Below are positions 47,666-60,687 of a DNA stretch of 64,000 nt, piece by piece. A program made the translations under genes and the position numbers. Source of the stretch: Lelliottia nimipressuralis (lineage in GTDB: Bacteria; Pseudomonadota; Gammaproteobacteria; Enterobacterales; Enterobacteriaceae); the NCBI RefSeq assembly GCF_004402045.1, contig NZ_SOMG01000016.1, positions 124,001 to 188,000 of the forward strand, read 5' to 3'. The stretch's first letter is position 1, and the number at the start of each line of letters is the position of its first letter. A model generated the notes under the pieces. The model saw nothing but the letters and a program-made list of their open reading frames with translations. It searched no databases and was not told the DNA's origin.

Positions 47666-48840
47666 GCGTGATCGTCGTTGGCGGCGGCATGACCGGGGCC
47701 ACGCTGGCGCTGGCCATTTCGCATTTGACGCAGGGCCAGCTTCCGGTGCATCTGGTGGAAGCCGTTGCGCCAGAGGCGTCGAACCATCCTGGTTTTGATG
47801 CCCGCGCCATTGCGCTGGCGCAGGGAACATGTCAGCAGCTTTCGCGCATTGGTATCTGGCAGGCGATAGCCGACCGTGCCACCGCGATCGATACCGTTCA
47901 CGTCAGCGATCGCGGCCATGCTGGCTTTGTCACGCTGGACGCGCAGGATTACCGTATTGATGCCCTGGGGCAGGTCGTTGAGCTACACGACGTTGGATTA
48001 CGCCTGTTCCGTCTGCTTAAGGACGCGCCGGGCGTCACGCTGCATTGTCCGGCACGTGTGGCCAACGTGAGCCGCAGTGAATCGTCGGTCAGCGTGACGC
48101 TGGAAAACGGCACCGTGCTTGATTGCCAGCTTCTGGTTGCCGCGGATGGTTCGCGCTCGGCGCTCGGCACCCAGTGTGGTGTGGAATGGCGTCAGCAGCC
48201 TTACGGGCAGGTGGCGGTCATTGCGAACGTCTCTACCGCAGCTGAACACAACGGCCGTGCGTTTGAGCGCTTTACGCAGCATGGCCCGCTGGCGATGCTG
48301 CCGATGTCGGATGGGCGTTGCTCCCTGGTCTGGTGCCACCCGCAGGATCGGGCTGAAGAGGTTAAGGCCTGGTCAGACGAACGTTTTTGTACCGAGCTGC
48401 AAAAAGCCTTTGGCTGGCGGCTGGGGCGTATTACCCATGCCGGAAAGCGGACGGTATACCCGCTCTCGCTGACCACATCCTCGCAGTCCATCTCCCATCG
48501 CCTGGCGCTTGTCGGTAATGCTGCGCAGACGCTGCACCCCATCGCGGGTCAGGGGTTCAACCTTGGGTTACGCGACGTGATGAGTCTGGCGGAAACGCTT
48601 TCTCAGGCGTGGGGCGAGCAAAAAGACTGTGGTGCATACCCGGTGCTCAGCCATTACCAGAAGCGCCGCCAGGCGGATAAAGAGGCGACGATTGGTGTCA
48701 CCGATGGCCTGGTTCATCTGTTTGCCAATCGCTGGGCGCCGCTGGTTGCGGGCCGCAACCTCGGGCTGATGGCGATGGAATTATTCATTCCGGCACGTGA
48801 CGTGCTGGCGCAGCGGACCCTCGGTTGGGTCGCGCGTTAA
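47662..48840 (+). CDS. ubiH: 2-octaprenyl-6-methoxyphenol hydroxylase
   Basis: FAD monooxygenase in ubiquinone synthesis. It has 392 residues. The FAD motif VVGGGMTGATLALAI is near 4-18, the central DG motif VAADGSRSALG near 154-164, and the third motif LVGNAAQTLHPIAGQGFNLGLRD near 278-300 (quoted here as separate parts: LVGNAAQTLHP and GQGFNLGLRD). The Asn in VGN, where relatives have Asp, is also found in E. coli UbiH. It overlaps pepP and precedes ubiI by 12 bases. Confidence 0.97.
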   Translation: MSVIVVGGGMTGATLALAISHLTQGQLPVHLVEAVAPEASNHPGFDARAIALAQGTCQQLSRIGIWQAIADRATAIDTVHVSDRGHAGFVTLDAQDYRIDALGQVVELHDVGLRLFRLLKDAPGVTLHCPARVANVSRSESSVSVTLENGTVLDCQLLVAADGSRSALGTQCGVEWRQQPYGQVAVIANVSTAAEHNGRAFERFTQHGPLAMLPMSDGRCSLVWCHPQDRAEEVKAWSDERFCTELQKAFGWRLGRITHAGKRTVYPLSLTTSSQSISHRLALVGNAAQTLHPIAGQGFNLGLRDVMSLAETLSQAWGEQKDCGAYPVLSHYQKRRQADKEATIGVTDGLVHLFANRWAPLVAGRNLGLMAMELFIPARDVLAQRTLGWVAR

Positions 48841-48852
48841 GGAGTTATCACC

Positions 48853-50055
48853 GTGCAAAATGTTGATGTCGCTATCGTTGGCGGCGGAATGGTAGGACTG
48901 GCGCTGGCCTGTGGTTTACAGGGCAGCGGCCTGCGAGTAGCGGTGCTGGAGCAAAAGCAGCCCCAGCCCGTTGCCCAGGATGCACCGCCGGAACTCCGCG
49001 TCTCGGCAATAAATGCGGCCAGCGAAAAGCTGCTGACGCACCTTGGCGTCTGGTCAGATATCGTGGCGCAGCGCGCCAGCTGCTATCACGGCATGGAAGT
49101 GTGGGATAAAGACAGCTTTGGTCATATTGTGTTTGATGATGAAAGCATGGGCTATAGCCACCTGGGCCACATCATCGAAAACGCGGTGATCCACCATGCG
49201 CTGTGGCAAAAAGCGCAGTCCTGTAGCGATGTCACTTTGATGGCACCTGCGCAAATCCAGCAGGTGGCGTGGGGCGAAAACGAGGCGTTTATCACCCTGC
49301 AAAGCGGCGACATGCTGACTGCGCGTCTGGTGGTGGGGGCTGATGGCGCGAACTCCTGGCTGCGCAACAAGGCCGATATTCCGCTGACTTACTGGGATTA
49401 CCGCCATCATGCTCTGGTGGCGACGATCCGTACCGAAGAGCCGCACGAGGGCGTGGCGCGGCAGATTTTCCACAACGACGGTATTCTGGCATTCCTGCCG
49501 CTTGCCGATCCTCACCTGTGCTCGATTGTCTGGTCTCTGGTGCCGGAGAAAGCCCGGCTGATGCAGGAGGCTACACCGGACGCCTTTAACCAGGCGCTGT
49601 GCGTGGCGTTTGATAACCGCCTTGGCTTGTGCACGCTTGAAAGCGAACGGCAGGTATTCCCGTTAACCGGCCGCTATGCGCGTCAGTTCGCGGCGCACCG
49701 TCTGGCGCTGGTGGGGGATGCGGCCCATACCATTCATCCGCTGGCCGGGCAGGGCGTTAACCTTGGCTTTATGGACGCGGCGGAGCTGGTGGAAGAACTG
49801 CGTCGTCTGCATCGCGAAGGGAAGGACATCGGCCAGCATCTCTATCTGCGTCGCTACGAACGCAGCCGCAAGCACAGCGCGGCGATGATGCTGGCGGGCA
49901 TGCAGGGCTTCCGCGAGCTGTTTGCCGGTGCCAATCCGGCGAAAAAACTGCTGCGCGACATCGGCCTCAAGCTTGCCGACACCCTTCCGGGTGTTAAGCC
50001 TCAGCTCCTTCGTCAGGCAATGGGTCTTAACGACCTCCCGGACTGGCTACGCTAA
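48853..50055 (+). CDS. ubiI: 2-octaprenylphenol hydroxylase UbiI (VisC)
   Basis: FAD monooxygenase that adds the C5 hydroxyl in ubiquinone synthesis. It has 400 residues as in E. coli. The FAD motif is AIVGGGMVGLALACGL near 7-22, then VVGADGANSWLR near 158-169 and LVGDAAHTIHPLAGQGVNLG near 287-306. It starts with GTG at 48853 after an aaggag site. It is the last gene of the ygfB-pepP-ubiH-ubiI operon and a paralogue of ubiH. Confidence 0.97.
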   Translation: MQNVDVAIVGGGMVGLALACGLQGSGLRVAVLEQKQPQPVAQDAPPELRVSAINAASEKLLTHLGVWSDIVAQRASCYHGMEVWDKDSFGHIVFDDESMGYSHLGHIIENAVIHHALWQKAQSCSDVTLMAPAQIQQVAWGENEAFITLQSGDMLTARLVVGADGANSWLRNKADIPLTYWDYRHHALVATIRTEEPHEGVARQIFHNDGILAFLPLADPHLCSIVWSLVPEKARLMQEATPDAFNQALCVAFDNRLGLCTLESERQVFPLTGRYARQFAAHRLALVGDAAHTIHPLAGQGVNLGFMDAAELVEELRRLHREGKDIGQHLYLRRYERSRKHSAAMMLAGMQGFRELFAGANPAKKLLRDIGLKLADTLPGVKPQLLRQAMGLNDLPDWLR

Positions 50056-50453
50056 TTTAGACCCTCGTCACACTTTATTTTCCCGGCCTCTGTGCCGGGG
50101 AAATTCCCTCGTTTGAAATAATCTAATTTCACTGCTTTTTTCGCATTAGATAATCTAATGTCGTGTTTTTCCCGTCACGGAAATTCGGCCCGTTTTTCCG
50201 CATGAAATATCACCATGTGCTAAATCCTGTTAGATCATTGTTAATTTTGTGCGGGTTTAATCGCATTTTTCCAGTGAATAACTCTGTAGGCTTTTTAGCG
50301 TTTTTTGGTCATAAGCTAATGTGATGACCCGTTTTGCCTTATGGTTAACCGCCGGTTTCGGTGGTAAGTTCAGGTTAAAGAGAACGTTTGCGTCGGTGCC
50401 TGATAACGGGGCCGATACCGGGTTTCACGGTGAATTTTTTCAACGAGGACAAG
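50056..50453 (+). promoter_or_regulatory. gcvTHP control region with CTAAT pentamers
   Basis: This 398-base AT-rich gap has no gene. CTAAT, the core of the GcvA site, occurs at 50123-50127, as inverted attag/ctaat at 50145-50149 and 50155-50159, and at 50316-50320. One cluster is far upstream and one is near the promoter, as for E. coli gcvTHP, which is controlled by GcvA, GcvR and Lrp. A weak hairpin, cccggcctctgtgccggg, at about 50092-50100 follows ubiI. Confidence 0.55.
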
Positions 50454-51548
50454 ATGGCTCAACAGACTCCTTTGTACGAACAACACGTGTTATGCGGCGC
50501 CCGCATGGTGGACTTCCACGGCTGGATGATGCCGCTGCACTACGGCTCGCAGATTGATGAGCACCACGCGGTGCGCACCGATGCCGGTATGTTCGACGTG
50601 TCCCACATGACAATTGTCGATCTGCGCGGCAGCCGCACCCGGGAGTTTTTACGTTATCTGCTGGCAAACGACGTCGCCAAACTGAAGACGCCGGGTAAAG
50701 CGCTCTATACCGGCATGCTGAATGCCTCCGGCGGCGTGATTGATGACCTTATCGTCTATTACTTCACTGAAGATTTCTTCCGCCTCGTTGTAAACTCCGC
50801 CACCCGCGAAAAAGACCTCTCCTGGATCACCCAACACGCCGAACCGTATGCCATCGACATCACCGTCCGTGACGATCTGTCACTCATCGCCGTGCAGGGG
50901 CCAAACGCGCAGGCGAAAGCCGCGTCTCTGTTCAACGACGAGCAGCGTAAAGCCACAGAAGGCATGAAGCCGTTCTTCGGCGTACAGGCGGGGGAGCTGT
51001 TCATCGCCACCACCGGCTACACCGGTGAAGCGGGCTACGAAATTGCGATGCCAAACGAAAAAGCTGCTGATTTCTGGCGTGCGCTGGTAGAAGCGGGCGT
51101 GAAGCCAGCGGGCCTGGGCGCGCGCGATACGCTGCGTCTGGAGGCGGGCATGAACCTCTACGGTCAGGAGATGGATGAGGGCGTCTCTCCGCTGGCGGCC
51201 AATATGGGCTGGACTATCGCGTGGGAACCGACTAACCGTGAATTTATTGGCCGTGAAGCGCTGGAGATGCAGCGCGAGAAGGGCACTGAACAACTGGTGG
51301 GTCTGGTGATGACCGAGAAGGGCGTGCTGCGCGGTGAACTGCCTGTACGTTTTACCGATGCTGATGGCAATCCGCGTGAAGGCGTGATCACCAGCGGGTC
51401 CTTCTCTCCGACGCTGGGTTACAGTATTGCACTGGCACGCGTGCCGGCGGGCATTGGCGAAACGGCGGTGGTGCAAATCCGCAACCGCGAAATGCCGGTC
51501 AACGTGACCAAACCGATTTTTGTTCGCGCCGGTAAGCCGGTCGCCTAA
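50454..51548 (+). CDS. gcvT: glycine cleavage system T protein (aminomethyltransferase)
   Basis: Transfers the methylene group from the lipoyl arm of GcvH to tetrahydrofolate and releases ammonia. It has 364 residues as in E. coli. Conserved blocks are [13 protein letters not shown] near 19-31, AGMFDVSHM near 48-56, [13 protein letters not shown] near 189-201 and [16 protein letters not shown] near 225-240. The ATG at 50454 (MAQQTPL) is the E. coli start; an ATG 22 codons upstream is open but unlikely. First gene of gcvTHP. Confidence 0.97.
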   Translation: MAQQTPLYEQHVLCGARMVDFHGWMMPLHYGSQIDEHHAVRTDAGMFDVSHMTIVDLRGSRTREFLRYLLANDVAKLKTPGKALYTGMLNASGGVIDDLIVYYFTEDFFRLVVNSATREKDLSWITQHAEPYAIDITVRDDLSLIAVQGPNAQAKAASLFNDEQRKATEGMKPFFGVQAGELFIATTGYTGEAGYEIAMPNEKAADFWRALVEAGVKPAGLGARDTLRLEAGMNLYGQEMDEGVSPLAANMGWTIAWEPTNREFIGREALEMQREKGTEQLVGLVMTEKGVLRGELPVRFTDADGNPREGVITSGSFSPTLGYSIALARVPAGIGETAVVQIRNREMPVNVTKPIFVRAGKPVA

Positions 51549-51572
51549 TCATTTTTTATCAGGAGAACTTCA

Positions 51573-51962
51573 ATGAGCAATGTGCCAGCAGAACTGAAAT
51601 ACAGCAAAGAACACGAGTGGCTGCGCAAAGAGGCGGACGGCACTTACACCGTAGGGATCACCGAGCACGCGCAAGAGCTGCTGGGCGACATGGTGTTTGT
51701 TGACCTGCCTGACGTGGGCACGACCGTTAGCGCGGGCGACGACTGCGCCGTAGCGGAGTCCGTAAAAGCAGCATCCGACATCTACGCACCTGTTAGCGGT
51801 GAAATTGTCGCCGTCAACGACGCGCTGAGCGACTCCCCGGAGCTGGTCAACAGCGAGCCTTATGAAGGCGGCTGGATCTTCAAGATCAAAGCCAGCGACG
51901 AATCTCAGGTCGCCGCGCTGCTGGATGCGACCGCGTACGAAGCACTACTGGAAGACGAATAA
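51573..51962 (+). CDS. gcvH: glycine cleavage system H protein (lipoyl carrier)
   Basis: Carries the lipoyl group between the P, T and L proteins. It has 129 residues as in E. coli. The lipoylated lysine is in [16 protein letters not shown] near residue 65. It begins 24 bases after gcvT, with a ggagaa ribosome site. The L protein (lpd) is encoded elsewhere. Confidence 0.98.
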   Translation: MSNVPAELKYSKEHEWLRKEADGTYTVGITEHAQELLGDMVFVDLPDVGTTVSAGDDCAVAESVKAASDIYAPVSGEIVAVNDALSDSPELVNSEPYEGGWIFKIKASDESQVAALLDATAYEALLEDE

Positions 51963-51965
51963 CGT

Positions 51966-52039
51966 TGTGCCGGATGGCGCTGCGCTTATCCGGCCTACAG
52001 GTCAACGTAGGCCCGGTAAGCGTTAGCGCCACCGGGCAA
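51966..52039. repeat. REP pair (BIME) between gcvH and gcvP
   Basis: gtgccggatggcgctgcgct from 51966 and gtaggcccggtaagcgttag from 52007 are opposed REP units inside the operon, where they can make the upstream message more stable than gcvP. Confidence 0.82.
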
Positions 52040-52089
52040 CAGCGTTACAGATAACTACGATTCACTGCACGTTTCAGGAACCATCGCTC

Positions 52090-54963
52090 ATGACACAGAC
52101 TTTAAGCCAGCTTGAAAACCGTGGCGCCTTCATTGAACGTCACATTGGGCCGGATGCTCAGCAACAGCAGGAGATGCTGAAGACAGTTGGCGCGGATTCA
52201 TTAAACGCACTGATCGGCCAGATTGTGCCAAAAGACATCCAGCTTGCCACGCCGCCTCAGGTGGGTGAAGCTACCACGGAATTCGCCGCGCTGGCGGAGC
52301 TGAAGGCTATCGCCAGCCTGAACAAGCGCTTTAAGTCTTACATTGGCATGGGCTATACCAACGTACAGTTGCCGCCGGTCATCCTGCGCAACATGCTGGA
52401 AAATCCGGGCTGGTATACCGCCTATACCCCGTATCAACCAGAAGTCTCCCAGGGCCGCCTGGAAGCGCTGCTGAACTTCCAGCAGGTAACGCTGGATCTG
52501 ACCGGTATGGATATCGCTTCCGCGTCTTTGCTGGATGAAGCGACCGCCGCCGCTGAAGCCATGGCGATGGCTAAGCGCGTCAGCAAGCTGAAAAATGCCA
52601 ACCGCTTCTTCGTCGCGGCGGACGTACATCCGCAGACGCTGGACGTGGTGCGTACCCGTGCGGAAACCTTCGGCTTTGACGTGATTGTCGACGATGCTGA
52701 CAAAGTGCTGGATCACCAGGACGTCTTCGGCGTGCTGCTTCAGCAGGTAGGCACCACCGGCGAAGTTCACGACTACAGCGCGCTGATTGCCGAGCTGAAA
52801 TCCCGCAAAGTGGTTGTCAGCGTCGCCGCCGATTTTATGGCGCTGGTCCTGCTAACGGCGCCGGGCAAACAGGGCGCGGATATCGTATTCGGTTCAGCGC
52901 AGCGCTTCGGCGTGCCGATGGGCTACGGTGGCCCGCACGCGGCGTTCTTCGGCGCAAAAGATGAATTCAAACGCTCCATGCCTGGCCGTATTATCGGCGT
53001 CTCAAAAGATGCTGCCGGTAACACCGCGCTGCGCATGGCGATGCAGACTCGCGAGCAGCACATCCGCCGCGAGAAAGCGAACTCCAACATCTGTACCTCT
53101 CAGGTGCTGCTGGCCAACATCGCCAGCCTGTACGCCGTGTTCCACGGCCCGGCTGGCCTGAAACGCATTGCCAGCCGCATTCACCGTCTGGCCGATATTC
53201 TGGCCTGCGGCCTGCAGCAGAAAGGCCTTAAGCTGCGCCATGCCCACTACTTCGACACGCTGTGTGTGGAAGTGGCAGACAAAGCGGCAGTGCTGGCCCG
53301 CGCAAATGCGGCAGAGATCAACCTGCGCAGCGACATCCACAACGCCGTCGGCATTACGCTGGATGAAAGCACCACTCGTGACGATATCCTGAACCTGTTC
53401 AGCGTGCTGCTGGGTGACGCGCACGGTCTGGATATTGATGCGCTCGACAAAGAGGTCGCGCTCGACAGCCGCTCCATTCAGGAAAGCATGCTGCGTAACG
53501 ATGCCATCCTGACGCACCCGGTCTTTAATCGCTACCACAGCGAAACCGAGATGATGCGTTATATGCACTCTCTGGAGCGCAAGGATCTGGCGCTGAATCA
53601 GGCGATGATCCCGCTGGGCTCCTGTACCATGAAGCTGAACGCTGCGGCAGAGATGATCCCTATCACCTGGCCTGAATTCTCCGAGCTGCACCCGTTCTGC
53701 CCGCCAGAGCAGGCGGAAGGTTATCATATGATGATCAACCAGCTTTCCGACTGGCTGGTGAAGCTGACTGGCTATGACGCGCTCTGCATGCAGCCAAACT
53801 CCGGTGCGCAGGGGGAATACGCGGGCCTGCTGGCGATCCGTCATTATCACGAAAGCCGCAACGAAGGGCACCGCGATATCTGCCTGATCCCGAGCTCCGC
53901 CCACGGCACCAACCCGGCCTCTGCCCAGATGGCGGGCATGGAAGTGGTGGTCGTGGCGTGCGATAAGAATGGCAACATCGATTTGACCGACCTGCGTGCG
54001 AAAGCCGAGCAGGCGGGTGACAAGCTTTCCTGCATCATGGTGACCTATCCGTCCACCCACGGCGTATACGAAGAGACCATCCGCGAAGTGTGCGAAGTGG
54101 TGCATCAGTTCGGCGGTCAGGTCTACCTCGACGGCGCGAACATGAACGCGCAGGTGGGGATTACCTCTCCGGGCTTTATCGGTGCGGACGTGTCGCACCT
54201 GAACCTGCACAAAACCTTCTGCATTCCGCACGGCGGTGGCGGCCCGGGCATGGGGCCTATCGGCGTGAAAGCGCACCTGGCACCGTTTGTTCCAGGCCAC
54301 AGCGTTGTGCAGATCGAAGGCATGCTGACCCGTCAGGGCGCGGTCTCTGCGGCACCGTTCGGCAGCGCCTCTATCCTGCCAATCAGCTGGATGTACATTC
54401 GCATGATGGGCGCGGAAGGGCTGAAGCAGGCGAGCCAGGTGGCGATCCTGAATGCCAACTACATTGCGACTCGCCTGAAGTCTGCCTTCCCGGTGCTCTA
54501 TACCGGCCGCGATGGTCGCGTGGCGCACGAGTGCATTCTGGATATTCGTCCGCTTAAAGAGCAGACCGGCATTAGCGAGCTGGATATCGCCAAGCGCCTG
54601 ATCGACTACGGATTCCACGCGCCAACCATGTCGTTCCCGGTAGCGGGTACGCTGATGGTGGAGCCAACGGAGTCTGAAAGCAAAGCCGAGCTGGACCGCT
54701 TTATCGACGCGATGCTGGCCATCCGCATGGAGATTGACCGAGTGCAGGACGGCGAATGGACGCTGGAAGATAACCCACTGGTTAACGCTCCGCACACCCA
54801 GCACGAAATGGTGGCAGAGTGGAACCACGGCTATTCCCGCGAGCTGGCGGTCTTCCCGGCAGGCGTGGCAAACAAATACTGGCCGACCGTGAAGCGCCTT
54901 GATGACGTATACGGCGACCGTAACCTGTTCTGCTCCTGCGTACCGATGAGCGAATACCAGTAA
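52090..54963 (+). CDS. gcvP: glycine dehydrogenase (decarboxylating), P protein
   Basis: PLP enzyme that decarboxylates glycine and loads the aminomethyl group onto GcvH. It has 957 residues, as in E. coli. It is a fused two-half type: an N-terminal inactive half ([14 protein letters not shown] ... [20 protein letters not shown], quoted as separate parts) and a C-terminal half with the PLP lysine in [20 protein letters not shown] near 702-721, and [12 protein letters not shown] near 513-524. It is the last gene of gcvTHP. Confidence 0.97.
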   Translation: MTQTLSQLENRGAFIERHIGPDAQQQQEMLKTVGADSLNALIGQIVPKDIQLATPPQVGEATTEFAALAELKAIASLNKRFKSYIGMGYTNVQLPPVILRNMLENPGWYTAYTPYQPEVSQGRLEALLNFQQVTLDLTGMDIASASLLDEATAAAEAMAMAKRVSKLKNANRFFVAADVHPQTLDVVRTRAETFGFDVIVDDADKVLDHQDVFGVLLQQVGTTGEVHDYSALIAELKSRKVVVSVAADFMALVLLTAPGKQGADIVFGSAQRFGVPMGYGGPHAAFFGAKDEFKRSMPGRIIGVSKDAAGNTALRMAMQTREQHIRREKANSNICTSQVLLANIASLYAVFHGPAGLKRIASRIHRLADILACGLQQKGLKLRHAHYFDTLCVEVADKAAVLARANAAEINLRSDIHNAVGITLDESTTRDDILNLFSVLLGDAHGLDIDALDKEVALDSRSIQESMLRNDAILTHPVFNRYHSETEMMRYMHSLERKDLALNQAMIPLGSCTMKLNAAAEMIPITWPEFSELHPFCPPEQAEGYHMMINQLSDWLVKLTGYDALCMQPNSGAQGEYAGLLAIRHYHESRNEGHRDICLIPSSAHGTNPASAQMAGMEVVVVACDKNGNIDLTDLRAKAEQAGDKLSCIMVTYPSTHGVYEETIREVCEVVHQFGGQVYLDGANMNAQVGITSPGFIGADVSHLNLHKTFCIPHGGGGPGMGPIGVKAHLAPFVPGHSVVQIEGMLTRQGAVSAAPFGSASILPISWMYIRMMGAEGLKQASQVAILNANYIATRLKSAFPVLYTGRDGRVAHECILDIRPLKEQTGISELDIAKRLIDYGFHAPTMSFPVAGTLMVEPTESESKAELDRFIDAMLAIRMEIDRVQDGEWTLEDNPLVNAPHTQHEMVAEWNHGYSRELAVFPAGVANKYWPTVKRLDDVYGDRNLFCSCVPMSEYQ

Positions 54964-54983
54964 CCGCACTTATGCAGTAACGA

Positions 54984-55020
54984 AGGCCGGGTAAGGCGAA
55001 GCCGCCACCCGGCTTTTTTT
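54984..55020 (+). terminator. REP-like terminator after gcvP
   Basis: aggccgggtaaggcgaagcc pairs with gccacccggct and is followed by tttttttt. It is a REP unit that has the form of an intrinsic terminator for gcvTHP, 20 bases after the stop. Confidence 0.8.
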
Positions 55021-55036
55021 TATTCGGAGGTTGTGA

Positions 55037-55780
55037 ATGGCAATTGCACTTGTGACCGGCGCCAGCCGCGGCATTGGGAAAGCCACCGCGCTGCAGCTTG
55101 CAGCAGAAGGCTACACCGTCGCGGTGAATTATCACCACAACATTAAGGCTGCGACGGACGTTATCAGGCAGATTGTCGATGCGGGCGGTAAAGCCTTCGC
55201 CGTTCGCGCAGACATTAGCGATGAAGCCCAGGTGCTGGCGATGTTTGACAGCCTCGATCGTGAACGCGAGCCGCTTACCGCGCTGGTCAATAATGCGGGG
55301 ATTCTGTTTGAGCAATCGACTATCGAAAATCTATCCGCAGAGCGCATTAACCGCGTACTGGCGACCAACGTCACGGGCTATTTCCTCTGCTGTCGTGAAG
55401 CGGTAAAACGCATGTCCTTCAAACATGGCGGCAAGGGCGGGGCGATAGTGAATGTCTCGTCAGCGGCGTCCCGCCTGGGCGCACCGGGTGAATATGTGGA
55501 TTATGCCGCGTCCAAGGGTGCCGTTGACTCTCTGACAACCGGTTTAGCGCTGGAGGTGGCGGCGCAGGGCATTCGCGTAAATTGCGTGCGACCGGGACTG
55601 ATTTATACCGACATCCATGCCTCAGGCGGGGAACCGGGGCGCGTGGATCGCGTGAAATCGTTGCTGCCGATGCAGCGCGGCGGCCAGCCGGAAGAGGTGG
55701 CCCAGGCGATTGTCTGGCTGCTGAGCGAGAAGGCGTCGTACGTGACGGGAAGTTTTATTGAGCTAGCGGGCGGGAAGTAA
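55037..55780 (+). CDS. ygfF: short-chain dehydrogenase/reductase YgfF
   Basis: NAD(P)-dependent SDR oxidoreductase of 247 residues, close to E. coli YgfF. The nucleotide motif is VTGASRGIGKA near 6-16, then NNAGIL near 87-92, the catalytic serine in VNVSSAASRLG near 137-147 and the YxxxK motif YAASKG near 156-161. The substrate is unknown. It has its own ribosome site (cggagg) after the gcvP terminator. Confidence 0.94.
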   Translation: MAIALVTGASRGIGKATALQLAAEGYTVAVNYHHNIKAATDVIRQIVDAGGKAFAVRADISDEAQVLAMFDSLDREREPLTALVNNAGILFEQSTIENLSAERINRVLATNVTGYFLCCREAVKRMSFKHGGKGGAIVNVSSAASRLGAPGEYVDYAASKGAVDSLTTGLALEVAAQGIRVNCVRPGLIYTDIHASGGEPGRVDRVKSLLPMQRGGQPEEVAQAIVWLLSEKASYVTGSFIELAGGK

Positions 55781-55781
55781 A

Positions 55782-55817
55782 CCCCTCATCCTAACCCTCT
55801 CCCAAAGGGAGAGGGGA
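55782..55817. repeat. dispersed palindromic repeat, copy 5
   Basis: cccctcatcctaaccctctccc, loop aaa, gggagagggga, starting one base after the ygfF stop and followed by a REP unit. Confidence 0.75.
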
Positions 55818-55822
55818 TCAAT

Positions 55823-55854
55823 CGTAGGCCCGGTAAGCGTAGCGCCACCGGGCA
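55823..55854. repeat. REP unit between ygfF and bglA
   Basis: gtaggcccggtaagcgtagc then gccaccgggc, one REP palindrome four bases before the bglA stop (convergent gene). Confidence 0.8.
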
Positions 55855-55858
55855 AAAA

Positions 55859-57385
<1,527 letters not shown>

Positions 57386-57408
57386 TTACATCTAAAAAAC
57401 AGGGTGTT

Positions 57409-58140
57409 TTATTCTGTGAGTTTCTTCGCCAGTTTACGCCCGAGCGATTCCAGAATATAGATGACGGGAATTTGCGTGGTAATATCGTAGACGCCCCCAA
57501 TACGCGTCTGGGGCACATGCCAGGAGAGATTAAAGTCCGCCAGTTTTGCCAGGCGCGAGTGCTCGTGGCTGGTAATGGAGAGCACCTTGCAGTGATGCAG
57601 GCTGAACTGGCTGGCGAAGCGCAGGATCTCCTCGGTCTCGCCCGAAACAGAGAGCACAATCGCCAGCGCATTTTTCGCCATATCATTGGTGACCGGGAAA
57701 TAAGGGTCATCAATATGGTTGCTGAATTTGCCAATATTAGAAAAGAAACGTGCGCCATATTTTGCCAGCGAGCCCGATGTTCCCGCACCGACAAATATAA
57801 TTCGCTCGGAAGACAATATAATCTCCACCGCCTCATCTAATAATGTATCGAACTCTTCATTGTTAACGCTTTTAAAGAAGCTGATAATTTCACTGGCACC
57901 AAAGTTAGCCTGCTGTGGCTCATTTTGCTCTAAATAGAGCTTAAAGCGTACGCGAAACTCCGAGTAGCCTTCGCAGTTGAGCTTGCGGCAAAAGCGCAGG
58001 ATAGTGGTGGTTGAGACGCCCGCCGCATCCGCCAGTTCGCGGATGGTCATGTACATCACTTTGTCACGGTTTTTAATGACATAGTTGTAGACCATCATCT
58101 CCAGGTTATTGAGGCTGGCAATGGCGGAATGGGAGAACAT
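57409..58140 (-). CDS. MurR/RpiR-family transcriptional regulator
   Basis: Repressor-type protein of 243 residues. The N-terminal HTH_6 domain ([20 protein letters not shown] near 31-50) is followed by a SIS sugar-phosphate-binding domain ([20 protein letters not shown] near 112-131, [14 protein letters not shown] near 160-173). It is directly upstream of bglA on the same strand and absent at this point in E. coli K-12, so control of bglA by a sugar phosphate is a strong inference. The ATG at 58140 ([10 protein letters not shown]) fits the family start better than one seven codons earlier. Confidence 0.9.
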   Translation of the reverse strand: MFSHSAIASLNNLEMMVYNYVIKNRDKVMYMTIRELADAAGVSTTTILRFCRKLNCEGYSEFRVRFKLYLEQNEPQQANFGASEIISFFKSVNNEEFDTLLDEAVEIILSSERIIFVGAGTSGSLAKYGARFFSNIGKFSNHIDDPYFPVTNDMAKNALAIVLSVSGETEEILRFASQFSLHHCKVLSITSHEHSRLAKLADFNLSWHVPQTRIGGVYDITTQIPVIYILESLGRKLAKKLTE

Positions 58141-58191
58141 GCTCACAATGACTACACTCACTCATCAGACTTTTCTTCAGGGAATAATAAC

Positions 58192-58503
58192 ATGCAGCCA
58201 AACGACATCACTTTTTTTCAGCGCTTTCAGGACGACATTCTGGCCGGGCGTAAAACCATCACTATCCGGGATAAAAGTGAATCCCATTTCAAAACCGGCG
58301 ACATCCTGCGGGTGGGGCGTTATGAGGATGATGGTTACTTTTGCACCATCGAAGTCACAGGGACGTCAACCGTTACGCTCGCCACATTGACGAAAAAACA
58401 TGCTGAACAGGAGAATATGACCCTGGCTACACTGAAAAGCGTGATCGCAGAGATCTACCCCAACCAGAACCAGTTTTATGTGATTGATTTTAAACGTCTA
58501 TAA
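58192..58503 (+). CDS. yqfB: N4-acetylcytidine amidohydrolase YqfB (ASCH domain)
   Basis: Small enzyme hydrolysing N4-acetylcytidine to cytidine and acetate in E. coli. It has 103 residues, the E. coli length, and forms an ASCH domain: [20 protein letters not shown] near 6-25 (catalytic Lys near 21, Thr near 24), [20 protein letters not shown] near 30-50, and the acid in HAEQENMT near 70-77. The ATG at 58192 was chosen on length. It is divergent from the RpiR-type gene. Confidence 0.94.
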   Translation: MQPNDITFFQRFQDDILAGRKTITIRDKSESHFKTGDILRVGRYEDDGYFCTIEVTGTSTVTLATLTKKHAEQENMTLATLKSVIAEIYPNQNQFYVIDFKRL

Positions 58504-58641
58504 TTTAATTCGAAACGCGCGTTCGCTGAAATTAAAATGTAACTGTCTGATTGTAATTTAGAAATGTTATGTTTAACTTTATTTTAGCTAACAGGTGTTC
58601 ACTGGAATCATTCTCAGTTAGCATAGTTATGCGATGAATAA

Positions 58642-59328
<687 letters not shown>

Positions 59329-59334
59329 TTTTTT

Positions 59335-59403
59335 GTCGGGTGGCGGCTTCGCCTTACCCGACCTACGGGATCTGTAGGCCCGGTAAGCGCAGCGCCACCG
59401 GGC
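59335..59403. repeat. REP pair (BIME) between yqfA and ygfZ
   Basis: gtcgggtggcggcttcgcct from 59335 and gtaggcccggtaagcgcagc from 59373, opposed REP units between convergent genes. Confidence 0.82.
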
Positions 59404-59412
59404 GATACAACA

Positions 59413-60393
59413 TCACTCTTCCAGAGAATACGGCAGCGGCTCAATACTCAGCGTATTCGCGTCGTCACGCACGCGGAACACGCTGTCGGCTTCCATGTCG
59501 TTGTTCATGACGGCCTGCACCAGAATACGTCCATCATCCAGCTTTACGGCGGCCAAAACGGTGCCGGTACGGCGCCAGTTTTCACCCATTTTCAGCTCTA
59601 AATCTTCACCTGCTTCGGGTACACGGCTGGCATGGCCCGCAAGCGTCCATAGCGCACGCTTGTTTGCTCCGCGGAATTTTGCCCGCGCGACCATCTCCTG
59701 GCCGGTATAACAGCCTTTTTTAAAGCTGATGCCGCCCAGCGCCTGCAGGTTGGTTGCCTGCGGAATAAACTGCGCGCTGTTTGCGGCGTCAATGACCGGC
59801 AAACCCGCTTCAATGTTCAGTGCCAGCCACTGCTGACTGTTGTTCAGCTGCGCTTCGCCGCGCAGCGCCTCGGTCACGCGTTCGGCAGTGGCGGTATCCG
59901 TGACTAACAGGAAACGCTCCGCCGGGTGTTCAAACCACAGGATCGAGGTCGCGCCTTCACTGACCACCTGCTTTTCTGCATCCGGCAGTTCGCTGAAGAG
60001 ATTTTTCAATGCTGCACGAGCCTGGAAGCCCGCCACGCCCAGCAGGACATGTTCGTCGTCCGCGGCGATGGTGACTTTGGAAAAGACGGCGTACTTTTTC
60101 AGCTCTTTGAGCTGTGCATCACGCAGGCTGCGGCGCTCAATCAAGGCAAATCCGTCCTGACGACGGAACAGACGCAGGTTGCTCCACATCTTGCCTTTTG
60201 GATCGCAATGCGCCGCCAGCAGGTGCTGGTGTTCGGTCATCTGGCTGACGTCCGCTGTCACCTGGCCCTGCAGGTATTTTTCGGCGTCGGCACCGGTGAG
60301 CGTTGCCAGCGCCCAGTCATCAAGAGAAATAAGCGTCAGCGGCAGACGCGCAGAGGCGGCGGGCTGGCGAGGAGAAAATGGTGTAAATGCCAT
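59413..60393 (-). CDS. ygfZ: tRNA-modifying / Fe-S repair protein YgfZ
   Basis: Folate-binding protein related to GcvT that supports radical-SAM Fe-S enzymes such as MiaB. It has 326 residues, as in E. coli. The signature KGCYTGQE is at residues 226-233, with the essential Cys228. It is divergent from sdhE; the two have linked roles in Fe-S and flavin protein maturation. It converges on yqfA across a BIME. Confidence 0.96.
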   Translation of the reverse strand: MAFTPFSPRQPAASARLPLTLISLDDWALATLTGADAEKYLQGQVTADVSQMTEHQHLLAAHCDPKGKMWSNLRLFRRQDGFALIERRSLRDAQLKELKKYAVFSKVTIAADDEHVLLGVAGFQARAALKNLFSELPDAEKQVVSEGATSILWFEHPAERFLLVTDTATAERVTEALRGEAQLNNSQQWLALNIEAGLPVIDAANSAQFIPQATNLQALGGISFKKGCYTGQEMVARAKFRGANKRALWTLAGHASRVPEAGEDLELKMGENWRRTGTVLAAVKLDDGRILVQAVMNNDMEADSVFRVRDDANTLSIEPLPYSLEE

Positions 60394-60687
60394 AACGATA
60401 TCCTGAATTGCTTAACGCTTTGATAATGCCTAATGGTAAAAGAGCCTGCAGGCAATGCAAGCGCTTTCAGCAGGCCATTTGTGCCATAAACCCGTTATGC
60501 GTAGCGCCACGCAAAATAATGTAATCCGCTGTCTTTGTAGGGTTTATTCTGGAAGGCTGCTCGTTGATCGCAATATTCCAGTAAAGAAACGGTCAAAAAC
60601 ACGTTACACTAGCTGGTGTCCCCGTAGAGAAATTAAGAACACGGAACGGGGTGCCGACTGTGCCAAACGTAATGCAGGAAACTGAAC
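60394..60687. other. ygfZ-sdhE divergent intergenic region
   Basis: This gap of 294 bases holds no gene I can support. A tacact -10-like hexamer lies near 60605 on the sdhE strand. Confidence 0.5.

Noticed and set aside
53002-54969. 655-codon minus-strand frame opposite gcvP
   Set aside because: Long only because of the GC-rich codon use of gcvP; the peptide has no domain and no ribosome site.
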